Below, piece by piece: positions 7,778-13,669 of a stretch of DNA of 13,669 nt. Under the pieces are notes generated by a model, which was given only the letters and a program-made list of their open reading frames with translations, had not been told where the DNA came from and did not search any database. The DNA is from Syntrophaceae bacterium UBA6255. Its GTDB lineage: Bacteria; Desulfobacterota; Syntrophia; Syntrophales; Smithellaceae. Location of the stretch: the NCBI GenBank assembly GCA_002441205.1, contig DJVN01000091.1, forward strand, positions 25,104 to 38,772, written 5' to 3'. A program made the position numbers and the translations under genes. Each line of letters opens with the position of its first letter. The first letter of the stretch is position 1.

Positions 7778-8814
7778 TGAGCGAAAAGTTCCACATAAAG
7801 TCGAAAGGTGCTTTAAGCGTTTTACGTCCCATCAATAACGTGGCTGTGTTTGTGCGTGCAGCCGCTGAATACGGGATCAATCCCAAAGACATTCTTGCCG
7901 GTAGCGGCATTAAAATGAGCGAGCTGGAAGATCCACATCGCATCATTACGACAGCGCAGGAAATTATGATCGGCCGCAAACTGGCGCAACTTGCGCCCTC
8001 TCCTATAAGTGGTCTGGATTTGGGACCGCATCACCATCTCATTTCCAAAGGGAAGCTGGGCATGGCAGCCATGTGCTGTGAAACGGCATTGGAGGCCCTC
8101 AAATTGATGCTCAATTACATTGACCTGGCCTCTTCATATTTTCAGTACGATTTAACCATCAATGGCAAAAAGGGTTGCATCCGCATGAAAGAGCTGGTGC
8201 GTCTGGATGATTTTCGCTTATACCTTTTTGAAACGGAAATTGTCTCGGTGCACACCATATGCGCTATGATTCTGGATGACGTGCGTGTTTTCAATGAAAT
8301 GCGCATTGCCTATCCGGCGCCGGTTTACGGGGCCAGATATAAAGAAATATTTCATTGTCCGGTATTTTTTGACGCTCCCGAACATTTAATTTTATTTGAC
8401 GCCACGCTTCTTGATAGACCGCTCAAGCACGCCAATCCCCTGACGAAGAAGATTCTGGAGAAGGAATGCCAGCAGTTATGCGAGCGTCTCAACGAAAATA
8501 CGACACTCACAGACAAGATCCGGCACGAACTTCTATTTGCGGACGGAGATTTCCCGACTCTCGATCAACTGGCTCAACGTATCAATATGCCGGAGCGCAC
8601 TATCCGGCGAAAACTGACCATGGACGGGACATCGTATAAGGATATTCTTTCCGAAATCCGTAAGCAGAAAGCAATGGATCTTATAGCAGCGGGAGATTTA
8701 TCAATGGAGAAAATAGCCGAAAAACTGGGCTACAGCGACACAGTCAGTTTTTATCATGCTTTTAAGACCTGGACCGGCACCACCCCCGCAAATTACCGGA
8801 CGAAAGCATCTTGA
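7777..8814 (+). CDS. AraC-family transcriptional regulator (arabinose-binding-like domain + HTH)
   Basis: Complete 345-residue protein from ATG 7777 (a TTG at 7774 is in frame but less likely). Residues about 20-210 fit the arabinose-binding-like regulator domain, including the characteristic run near 178-216 (YPAP..Y...F..PVFFDAP..LILFDA..LDRPL). The C-terminal region has two helix-turn-helix motifs (about 260-283 with LDQLAQRINMPERTIRRKL, and 308-331 with MEKIAEKLGYSDTVSFYHAFK), followed by the family motif G-x-T-P-x-x-Y-R. It follows the PAS sensor with a one-base overlap. The two downstream promoters (near 8881 and 10044) carry paired direct repeats with a 22-bp period overlapping the -35 box, the expected layout for an AraC-type activator. 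I therefore infer that it activates the hydrolase and dehydratase operons. Confidence 0.95.
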   Translation: MSEKFHIKSKGALSVLRPINNVAVFVRAAAEYGINPKDILAGSGIKMSELEDPHRIITTAQEIMIGRKLAQLAPSPISGLDLGPHHHLISKGKLGMAAMCCETALEALKLMLNYIDLASSYFQYDLTINGKKGCIRMKELVRLDDFRLYLFETEIVSVHTICAMILDDVRVFNEMRIAYPAPVYGARYKEIFHCPVFFDAPEHLILFDATLLDRPLKHANPLTKKILEKECQQLCERLNENTTLTDKIRHELLFADGDFPTLDQLAQRINMPERTIRRKLTMDGTSYKDILSEIRKQKAMDLIAAGDLSMEKIAEKLGYSDTVSFYHAFKTWTGTTPANYRTKAS

Positions 8815-8880
8815 TACAGCCGTTTTGATTCGTATTTATCTTTTTCATATGATTATTAATTATACAGGCTCAATATCCAG

Positions 8881-8919
8881 TGGCCGTTTTTATTAATATT
8901 TATGTCCGTTAATGTCATT
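8881..8919 (+). promoter_or_regulatory. Putative AraC-type operator A (two 17-bp direct repeats, 22-bp period)
   Basis: TGGCCGTTTTTATTAAT (8881-8897) and TGTCCGTTAATGTCATT (8903-8919) are direct repeats. They match operator B upstream of the activator gene; the 40-bp block 8881-8920 agrees with 10044-10083 at 34 positions. The second repeat overlaps the -35 box by 2 bp, as in class II activation by AraC-family proteins. Binding is inferred. Confidence 0.65.
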
Positions 8920-8946
8920 GTTTCTTGTTGTCAATTTTTGTATCTT
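8918..8946 (+). promoter_or_regulatory. Putative promoter A of the hydrolase unit
   Basis: TTGTTT (8918-8923) and TATCTT (8941-8946) lie 17 bases apart, at exactly the same offsets from the operator as in the homologous promoter B. Both boxes are weak, consistent with a need for an activator. The start of transcription would be near 8953. Confidence 0.5.
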
Positions 8947-9003
8947 ACATCATCAGGATCATGTCTGCTTGAATGATTGTCGTAATGGTGTCGTATATGA
9001 CAG

Positions 9004-9114
9004 ATGAAGAAAGTTCTATTATTGACAGTTGGAATAGGCATTGGTTCTATCACAATGAAAATATCCAAAACAGATGCGGCAGTTGATTTACATTTTTCTG
9101 GAAAGGTAAATTAA
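9004..9114 (+). pseudogene. Truncated 36-codon copy of the dehydratase-activator N-terminus (remnant or coupled leader ORF)
   Basis: This short frame, MKKVLLLTVGIGIGSITMKI..., copies the first residues of the complete activator at 10187 (LTVGIDIGSITTKI). Over 14 aligned codons (9022-9063 against 10190-10231) 33 of 42 bases agree. The match fades after GAT-GCGGC, where one base appears missing relative to the activator. The frame then runs to a TAA at 9112-9114 that overlaps the hydrolase ATG (TAATG). The phosphate-binding loop Asp of GIDIGS is Gly here and everything downstream is absent, so it cannot act as an ATPase. It has only a weak ribosome site. It may be a duplication relic, or its translation may now feed ribosomes into the hydrolase gene. 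Confidence 0.75.
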
Positions 9115-9965
9115 TGAGTATAAAAGGCCAATCCATAAAGATCAACGATCTTAAATTTAATGTAGCGATTGAGGGCAAAGGGTTACCCGTGATCTTGTTG
9201 CACGGCTTTCCCGATTCCGCGTATGTTTGGCGTGAACAAATTAAAGCCCTCAGTCAAAAAGGATATCAGGTGATTGCCCCGGATTTGAGGGGTATGGGTG
9301 ATTCTGAAGCTCCGCAGGAGCGAAAGCAATACGGCGTAGACATAATCTGCTCCGATGTCGTCGCATTGATGGACTATCTTGGAATAGAAAAAGCCCCGGT
9401 GATTGGTCACGATTGGGGAGCCGTTACCGGTTGGGTATTTACCGGTAAATATCCAGAGCGCGTGAAATGTTATGTAGCGTTATCGGTAGCTCATCCCAAA
9501 GCTTACAGATCCAATTTAGAACAATTGCTTCGTGGTTGGTACACGGTTCTATTTCAATTTCCATATATTGCCGAAGGAATTATCCGGGCGTTTGATTGGT
9601 TCCCAGTGCATAAAATGACGAACAATCATCCCGAGGCCGGCCACTGGATTGAGGACCTCAAACGTAAAGGGCGTCTGAGCGCCGCTTTAAACTGGTATAG
9701 AGCAAATGAAATTCATATGCTTTTAGGTTATTTTCCAAAAATCAAAGTGCCTGTTCTTGGTATCTGGAGCACCGGTGATATCTTCTTGTGCGAAAAGCCA
9801 ATGCTTTTAAGCGCCAGATATGTTGACGCACCATGGAGTTATGAACGCATTGAGGGGGCCGGACACTGGATTCCCCTGGATGCGCCTAAACGTTTGAACA
9901 ATATTTTAATTGATTATCTTACTAGGAAAAATCCAGGACAATCGGCTGAATCCGCGAATGCTTGA
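9114..9965 (+). CDS. Alpha/beta hydrolase, epoxide hydrolase-like
   Basis: Complete 283-residue protein, the normal size for soluble epoxide hydrolase / haloacid- or haloalkane-dehalogenase-like enzymes. It shows the oxyanion-hole HGFPD (30-34), the nucleophile elbow GHDWG with Asp100 (an aspartate, not serine, nucleophile), a likely acid Asp222 (STGD) and catalytic His251 (GAGHW). In the cap region, NWYR (Tyr195) and the YTVLFQFP segment (Tyr143) resemble the ring-opening tyrosine pair of epoxide hydrolases. That favours epoxide hydrolase over dehalogenase, but the substrate is not decided. No signal peptide, so cytoplasmic. The start at 9114 has GGAAAGG about six bases upstream and overlaps the stop of the activator remnant. 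It stands behind promoter A, a copy of the dehydratase-operon promoter, so co-induction with that operon is likely. Confidence 0.92.
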   Translation: MSIKGQSIKINDLKFNVAIEGKGLPVILLHGFPDSAYVWREQIKALSQKGYQVIAPDLRGMGDSEAPQERKQYGVDIICSDVVALMDYLGIEKAPVIGHDWGAVTGWVFTGKYPERVKCYVALSVAHPKAYRSNLEQLLRGWYTVLFQFPYIAEGIIRAFDWFPVHKMTNNHPEAGHWIEDLKRKGRLSAALNWYRANEIHMLLGYFPKIKVPVLGIWSTGDIFLCEKPMLLSARYVDAPWSYERIEGAGHWIPLDAPKRLNNILIDYLTRKNPGQSAESANA

Positions 9966-10043
9966 AATTGGCGACGAAATATCCGGGGTACCTTGAATGC
10001 CTATCTTTTATGTCATTGTTAAATATAAAGAATTAATATCGCA

Positions 10044-10082
10044 TGGCCGTTTTTATCAATATAAATGGCCGTTCGTGTCATT
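10044..10082 (+). promoter_or_regulatory. Putative AraC-type operator B (two 17-bp direct repeats, 22-bp period)
   Basis: TGGCCGTTTTTATCAAT (10044-10060) and TGGCCGTTCGTGTCATT (10066-10082) agree at 13 of 17 positions, including the whole TGGCCGTT core. The 22-bp period places both on one face of the helix. The second repeat overlaps the -35 box by 2 bp. Together with operator A the consensus half-site is TGKCCGTTNNTRTYAWT. Confidence 0.7.
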
Positions 10083-10109
10083 GACTCTTTTTTGCTGTTC
10101 GGATACTTT
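10081..10109 (+). promoter_or_regulatory. Putative promoter B of the dehydratase operon
   Basis: TTGACT (10081-10086, 5/6 match) and a weak TACTTT (10104-10109) are separated by 17 bases, at the same offsets from the operator as in promoter A. The weak -10 fits activator dependence. The leader to the activator ATG would be about 70 bases. Confidence 0.55.
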
Positions 10110-10186
10110 GCATAAACAGAAATATCCCCCTCAAGAATTGTTGTCAGTGTAGTACCGGAATGAGACATATTTTAGGAGATAATCTT

Positions 10187-10978
10187 ATGTTGACGGTCGG
10201 AATAGACATCGGTTCCATCACCACAAAGATAGCTATGATGGATGGCGGCAAACTGCTGCACACGGATGTGGCTTTAAGCGGCTATGACATGGACAAGGCC
10301 TGGCGCGATATTTACGCCAGGATGCTCCAGAATACCGGTAAAAAGGAAACAGACATCGGCTGCATTATTTCCACCGGATACGGCAGGAATATCGTTGATG
10401 CCGCTCAGAAGAAAATTACCGAAATCACCTGCCACGCTGCCGGAGCAAAATATTTCTATCCTAAAGTTAAAGCCGTCATCGATATCGGCGGACAGGACAG
10501 CAAATTCATTAAAATAGACGACAGCGGCAGCGTTGCCGATTTTGTCATGAACGACAAATGTGCCGCCGGTACAGGACGATTTCTGGAAGTTATGGCGCGC
10601 GCTCTTCATGTGGAAATCAAGGATTTTTCGGCCATGTCTAAGAACGCGAAAAAGTCGGTGGTTATCAGCAGTATGTGTACGGTGTTCGCGGAATCGGAAG
10701 TAATCTCGCTGATTGCCAAGGGCGAAAGCAGAGAAAACATTATTGCGGGCATCCATGAATCCATAGCCTCCAGGATGATGTCCATGATGAACCGATCCGG
10801 TGTGGTCAAGCCGATTGTGATGACCGGCGGCGTGTCGAAGAATATCGGCATGCGTCAGGCTCTGGAGAAAAAAATCGGTATGGCGATAGACGTACCCGAA
10901 CAGGCCCAGATTTGCGGAGCTATAGGCGCGGCGATATTAGGCGATAAAAAAATAGATGGCCAATTGCATAAAACATAG
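10187..10978 (+). CDS. 2-hydroxyacyl-CoA dehydratase activator (HgdC/BcrA-D-type ATPase, archerase component)
   Basis: Complete 263-residue protein, the usual HgdC length. It has the ASKHA ATPase phosphate loop GIDIGSITTK (5-14), a second loop DIGGQDSK (99-106), NDKCAAGTGRFLE (122-134) with Cys125, SSMCTVFAESE (161-171) with Cys164, and the adenosine motif TGGVSKNIG (213-221). In HgdC the two equivalent cysteines of each monomer hold one [4Fe-4S] cluster at the dimer interface. ATP hydrolysis there drives low-potential electron transfer into the dehydratase or reductase. The ATG at 10187 is chosen because AGGAG (10174-10178) lies 8 bases upstream; an in-frame ATG at 10160 has no such site. 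It is the first gene of the operon, and its N-terminus is duplicated at 9004. Confidence 0.95.
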   Translation: MLTVGIDIGSITTKIAMMDGGKLLHTDVALSGYDMDKAWRDIYARMLQNTGKKETDIGCIISTGYGRNIVDAAQKKITEITCHAAGAKYFYPKVKAVIDIGGQDSKFIKIDDSGSVADFVMNDKCAAGTGRFLEVMARALHVEIKDFSAMSKNAKKSVVISSMCTVFAESEVISLIAKGESRENIIAGIHESIASRMMSMMNRSGVVKPIVMTGGVSKNIGMRQALEKKIGMAIDVPEQAQICGAIGAAILGDKKIDGQLHKT

Positions 10979-10981
10979 AAC

Positions 10982-11091
10982 TGTCACCCCCGCAAAGGCG
11001 GTGGTCCAGAACATTTTAAAAAACTGGATTTAACCTAAAGGTCACTTCGCCCGCCTTCGTAACCTGAAGGTCATCTGCGACGGGAATGACA
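10982..11091. repeat. REP/MITE-like palindromic intergenic element
   Basis: The ends are imperfect inverted repeats: TGTCACCCCCGC (10982-10993) against the complement of 11077-11091, TGTCATTCCCGTCGC. Inside are two near-identical direct units, TAACCTAAAGGTCA (11031-11044) and TAACCTGAAGGTCA (11060-11073), and a small CCGC-AAAG-GCGG hairpin near the left end. The ends resemble the common TGTCATTCCCGC...GGGAATCCAG family of bacterial intergenic repeats as I remember it. It sits inside the operon, between the activator and the first dehydratase subunit, and encodes nothing visible. Confidence 0.6.
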
Positions 11092-11147
11092 AACTATTTT
11101 AAGTTTTATAATTGATTTCCAGAGAATCAATATTTAGAGGTGAGTAA

Positions 11148-12185
11148 ATGAAGAAGTTCGCGTATTACGACACCGGACATGAGTTTCCGGAAGAAATCGT
11201 CATAGCCGCGGGGTTTACGCCGTTTAAGATTCTGGGCGATGTGAACGTGTCCACCGATCCGGCCGACCGTTATGTGCAAAATTACATCTGCCCGTTTTCG
11301 CGCTCCTGCCTGACCGAAGGAATGGCGCGCTCAGGGGAATGGGCGGGTATTGCCTTTTGTCATGGTTGCGACACCACCAACAATCAGTACGATATCTGGA
11401 AATATCATGTAAAAACCGATTTCCTCTATTGGATTAATACCCCGGCAAAAAACGATAAAATTTCGCGGACGTTTCACTCTCGTGAACTCCGTCGCTTCAA
11501 GGAACACCTCGAAAAGAAATTCGATGTTAAAATCCCTGACGATAAATTAAAAGAGGCCATCAAAAAATCAAACAAGATAAAAAGCCTCATGCGGGAGCTT
11601 TCCGAATTAAGGAGCGTGAAAGATATCCCCAATGTGGAATATTTTATTACCGCCCGTAAGTGTGTACAGATGGATAAGGACGAACTGATCAGGGATCTAG
11701 AAGATACTCTCAAAGAATGGCAAGCTCGACCAGCTTTTCCCAAAAATATGGTTCCGGTACTGGTGACCGGCTCCGACATTACCTATTCGGAAGTCATGCA
11801 GATATTCGAGGCTGCCGGACTGAGAGTTGTACGCGATGATTTGTCTTTGGGCGAGCGTTACTTCGCGCAAACCATTCCGGAAAACGGCGACCCGATAGAA
11901 GCGCTGACAACTTATAACTCCATCATTCCCCAGCCGCCGACAAAGATTCCTTTTTATGTCCGGCTTGATTATCTGCGTCAGTGCCTGAAAGAGACAAAGG
12001 TTGAGGGAATTGTGTTACAACGGCTGATGTTTTGTGAGCCCAACGGTCTTGATTTTCCATTCTTAACAAATGAACTAAAGAAAGACGGCCACAAACTGAT
12101 TGTCATTGAACGTGAGTACACACCCACTATTGACCAGCAGATGGTGAGCCGTCTGGAGAGCTTCAGAGAAATAATAACTCAATGA
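11148..12185 (+). CDS. 2-hydroxyacyl-CoA dehydratase / benzoyl-CoA reductase family subunit (HgdB/BcrC-like)
   Basis: Complete 345-residue protein. The conserved cysteine pattern of the HGD-D family is visible: Cys48 (NYICPFSRSC), Cys71/Cys74 (FCHGCDTTN) and Cys296 (LMFCEPNG). These are the likely ligands and neighbours of a [4Fe-4S] cluster. In this family two related subunits form the catalytic heterodimer. After one-electron activation by the ATPase they remove water from 2-hydroxyacyl-CoA or reduce an aromatic acyl-CoA. The gene starts at 11148 with GAGGTG about 6 bases upstream and ends 16 bases before the next subunit gene. Paired with the activator at 10187 and the larger subunit at 12202. 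Substrate cannot be read from sequence; a CoA ester is expected from the family. Confidence 0.9.
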   Translation: MKKFAYYDTGHEFPEEIVIAAGFTPFKILGDVNVSTDPADRYVQNYICPFSRSCLTEGMARSGEWAGIAFCHGCDTTNNQYDIWKYHVKTDFLYWINTPAKNDKISRTFHSRELRRFKEHLEKKFDVKIPDDKLKEAIKKSNKIKSLMRELSELRSVKDIPNVEYFITARKCVQMDKDELIRDLEDTLKEWQARPAFPKNMVPVLVTGSDITYSEVMQIFEAAGLRVVRDDLSLGERYFAQTIPENGDPIEALTTYNSIIPQPPTKIPFYVRLDYLRQCLKETKVEGIVLQRLMFCEPNGLDFPFLTNELKKDGHKLIVIEREYTPTIDQQMVSRLESFREIITQ

Positions 12186-12201
12186 GATCAGGAGAACAGT
12201 T

Positions 12202-13518
12202 ATGATAAGATTGGCTCGTTTCATCGCTCAAAACCCGCAACTTTTCGCACAGGGCATCAAGGGTTATCTCAACCAGCCCCTGACTCCGCGCATGTTGCAG
12301 ATAATAATGCAGTATACCAATCGTTCCAAGATGTACAAACTGATGCCGTGGAGATTTAGAAAGCTCGGATGTTTTACCGCTGGTTTCCCAGCTGAAATAG
12401 CGGCGAGTATGGGCTTTTTCCCCGGTTTCCCGGAAGCCTATGCGGCACTTACTGCTACCGCCGGATGCGCGGTGCCGGCCATTGAATGCACCGATGGCCT
12501 GGGTTACGGCCGCGACATTTGCACGTATATGAAAACCAGCATCGGCGCCTCTCACATGGGATGGCCTGAGGATTTCGGCGGCAACCGTGTAGCAGATGCC
12601 TATTTCTCGGCCAACTTTGTGTGCGACACTCATCTCAAATGGATGGAAAATGAGGCCCGGATTCATAATAAACCGTATTTTGCTCTTGATTATCCAAGTT
12701 TTGTAGCCGGTGAAAGCGAAGATCGCATTGAGGAATATGTAGATTATGTCGAAGCACAGATGTGGGATATGATAAAGTTTCTGGAAGACATTACCGGCAG
12801 AAAGTTTGATGAAGACTATTATTTGGAACTGGTAAATAACTCATACCAGATTTGCCAGCTTTTCAAGGAAGTCAACGACTACCGTAAAAGATTTCCGGCC
12901 AACAAATATTTTGAATGGGTACGCCTGTTCATGCTGCCCATGGTAACGCAATGGAACCAAAAAGATGCCATACGGTTTTATACCAGTGAACTGAAAAAAG
13001 CCGAGAAACGCTATGGCGATAACAAGGTTATTGAATCCGGCCGTGAAAAATACCGCATCTGCTGGGAGGGAATCACCCTCTGGTACAACGTTGATTTATA
13101 TCAAAAGGTTTTGGCAGAGAAGGGCGCCCGAGTGGTCATCGATCCTTATACAATTTCCTTTGCCGGTCGCGGCAAGCCCGGTAAGACCATGAAGGAAACG
13201 TTGCGGCAGGTTGCCCGCGATACTTTAATTATTCCTTACACTCTTAACCTCGATAGAAGAATTGAATACTTTAATAAGATGATTGTTGATTACGATTTGG
13301 ACGGCATCATTATGCATGAGAACCACAGCTGTCGACCCAGCAGCACCGGTTTGCTCGATTTGCGCGACGCGCTGCAGAAGCGTTGGGGTATTCCCGTGTT
13401 GATGATGAATACCGATCACTGCGATCCTCGTGTCTATGCTGAAGGGCCGATGAATACGCGCATTGACGGATTTGTGGAGTTGATGGAGGAGTATACGAAA
13501 AGAAAAAAAAGAGGATAA
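12202..13518 (+). CDS. 2-hydroxyacyl-CoA dehydratase / benzoyl-CoA reductase family subunit (HgdA/BcrB-like)
   Basis: Complete 438-residue protein, close to the length of BcrB/HgdA-type large subunits. Three cysteines stand in the family positions for cluster binding: Cys107 (GRDICTYMK), Cys141 (NFVCDTH) and Cys377 (HENHSCRPSS). The C-terminal segment also carries DHCDPR (405-410). It would be the partner of the 345-residue subunit, together holding two iron-sulfur clusters. AGGAGA (12190-12195) lies six bases before the ATG. The stop is followed after five bases by a GTG start of an Old Yellow Enzyme gene, so one transcript is likely. Family membership is clear; dehydratase versus ring reductase is not decided by sequence. 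A single HgdC-size activator and no second, larger ATPase subunit favour a dehydratase-type system over class I benzoyl-CoA reductase. Confidence 0.9.
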   Translation: MIRLARFIAQNPQLFAQGIKGYLNQPLTPRMLQIIMQYTNRSKMYKLMPWRFRKLGCFTAGFPAEIAASMGFFPGFPEAYAALTATAGCAVPAIECTDGLGYGRDICTYMKTSIGASHMGWPEDFGGNRVADAYFSANFVCDTHLKWMENEARIHNKPYFALDYPSFVAGESEDRIEEYVDYVEAQMWDMIKFLEDITGRKFDEDYYLELVNNSYQICQLFKEVNDYRKRFPANKYFEWVRLFMLPMVTQWNQKDAIRFYTSELKKAEKRYGDNKVIESGREKYRICWEGITLWYNVDLYQKVLAEKGARVVIDPYTISFAGRGKPGKTMKETLRQVARDTLIIPYTLNLDRRIEYFNKMIVDYDLDGIIMHENHSCRPSSTGLLDLRDALQKRWGIPVLMMNTDHCDPRVYAEGPMNTRIDGFVELMEEYTKRKKRG

Positions 13519-13523
13519 ACAAA

Positions 13524-13669
13524 GTGAAAGAAGTCTTTGCAAAAAGCACAATCGCCGGCATCGAATTTAAAAATAAAATATTTCGTTCTGCAACATTTGA
13601 AGGTCTTTCCGATCAGGAAGGAAGGCCGACGAAAAAGCTGTCCGATCTTTATATAAAACTGGCCAAAGG
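13524..13669 (+). CDS. Old Yellow Enzyme-family NADH:flavin oxidoreductase, N-terminal fragment (runs off window)
   Basis: From GTG 13524 the frame stays open to the last base, giving 48 residues. It shows the start of the OYE fold: a short strand-turn (I.G.EFKNKIFRSAT) followed by EGLSDQEGRPT and a helix, SDLYIKLAK. This is the usual opening of NADH oxidase / enoate reductase-like members (FMN-binding TIM barrels, sometimes with an added iron-sulfur and NAD(P)H domain). GAGGA (13511-13515) ends 8 bases before the GTG, and the gene follows the dehydratase subunit by five bases, so it belongs to the same operon. A role in reducing an enoyl or dienyl intermediate is inferred from context; the catalytic parts are outside the window. 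Confidence 0.85.
   Translation, partial: MKEVFAKSTIAGIEFKNKIFRSATFEGLSDQEGRPTKKLSDLYIKLAK

Noticed and set aside
10160..10186. Upstream ATG as the start of the dehydratase activator
   Set aside because: It lacks a ribosome site, and the AGGAG at 10174-10178 fits the ATG at 10187; the protein then begins at the family's normal MLTVGIDIGS.
10274..10756. 160-residue minus-strand open frame inside the activator gene
   Set aside because: It is the reverse-strand shadow of a well-conserved gene, with no recognisable domain.
12163..12666. 167-residue minus-strand open frame across the dehydratase subunit junction
   Set aside because: It overlaps two convincing genes with good ribosome sites and shows no domain of its own.
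10187..13518. Calling the operon a class I benzoyl-CoA reductase (BcrABCD)
   Set aside because: Only one activator of HgdC size is present and no second ATPase subunit is seen, so the specific function is not supported.
1..13669. tRNA, rRNA, CRISPR array, transposase or phage genes
   Set aside because: Looked for by eye on both strands; no regularly spaced repeats, clover-leaf sequence or mobile-element protein was found.

Overview
The window (moderate GC, dense gene packing) reads like a chromosome segment of an anaerobic Desulfobacterota (former Deltaproteobacteria), perhaps near the Syntrophales. That placement is inference from gene content: a sigma-54 NtrC-type activator, PAS/GGDEF/EAL signalling, an AraC regulator with an arabinose-binding-like domain, and a 2-hydroxyacyl-CoA dehydratase / benzoyl-CoA reductase-type enzyme with its iron-sulfur ATPase activator. 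No tRNA, rRNA, CRISPR array or insertion sequence was seen.

Layout. (1) 1-726 (+): C-terminal part of a sigma-54-dependent regulator, entering at its GAFTGA loop. (2) 865-3531 (-): a complete membrane-bound PAS-PAS-GGDEF-EAL cyclic-di-GMP protein with a 10-residue duplication just before GGDEF. (3) 3717-3959 (-): a small AtpZ/AtpI-like membrane protein, divergent from (4) 4197-5012 (+): an unrecognised single-pass membrane protein with a repetitive, beta-rich I-P-I/V-P-V body, probably starting at TTG. (5) 5074-6345 (-): a lipoprotein alpha/beta hydrolase. (6) 6626-8814 (+): a two-gene unit behind a near-consensus promoter, made of a six-helix membrane PAS sensor with no output domain and an AraC regulator overlapping it by one base. 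(7) 9004-9965 (+): a 36-codon ORF that is a truncated copy of the dehydratase-activator N-terminus, overlapping by one base an epoxide-hydrolase-like enzyme. (8) 10187-13669 (+): dehydratase activator, two dehydratase-family subunits, and the start of an Old Yellow Enzyme-type oxidoreductase.

The most interesting part is 6.6-13.7 kb. The regions upstream of the hydrolase unit (about 8881-9093) and of the dehydratase operon (about 10044-10250) are diverged copies of one module. Each has two 17-bp direct repeats with a 22-bp period (consensus TGKCCGTTNNTRTYAWT), the second overlapping a -35 box by 2 bp, then a 17-bp spacer, a -10 box, a leader, and the 5' end of an activator gene. This is the geometry expected of AraC-type activation, and an AraC gene lies immediately upstream. 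I infer a local circuit in which the membrane PAS sensor and AraC protein co-induce the hydrolase and the dehydratase/ene-reductase operon for use of an unidentified substrate. The truncated activator copy suggests the hydrolase acquired this promoter by duplication and rearrangement.
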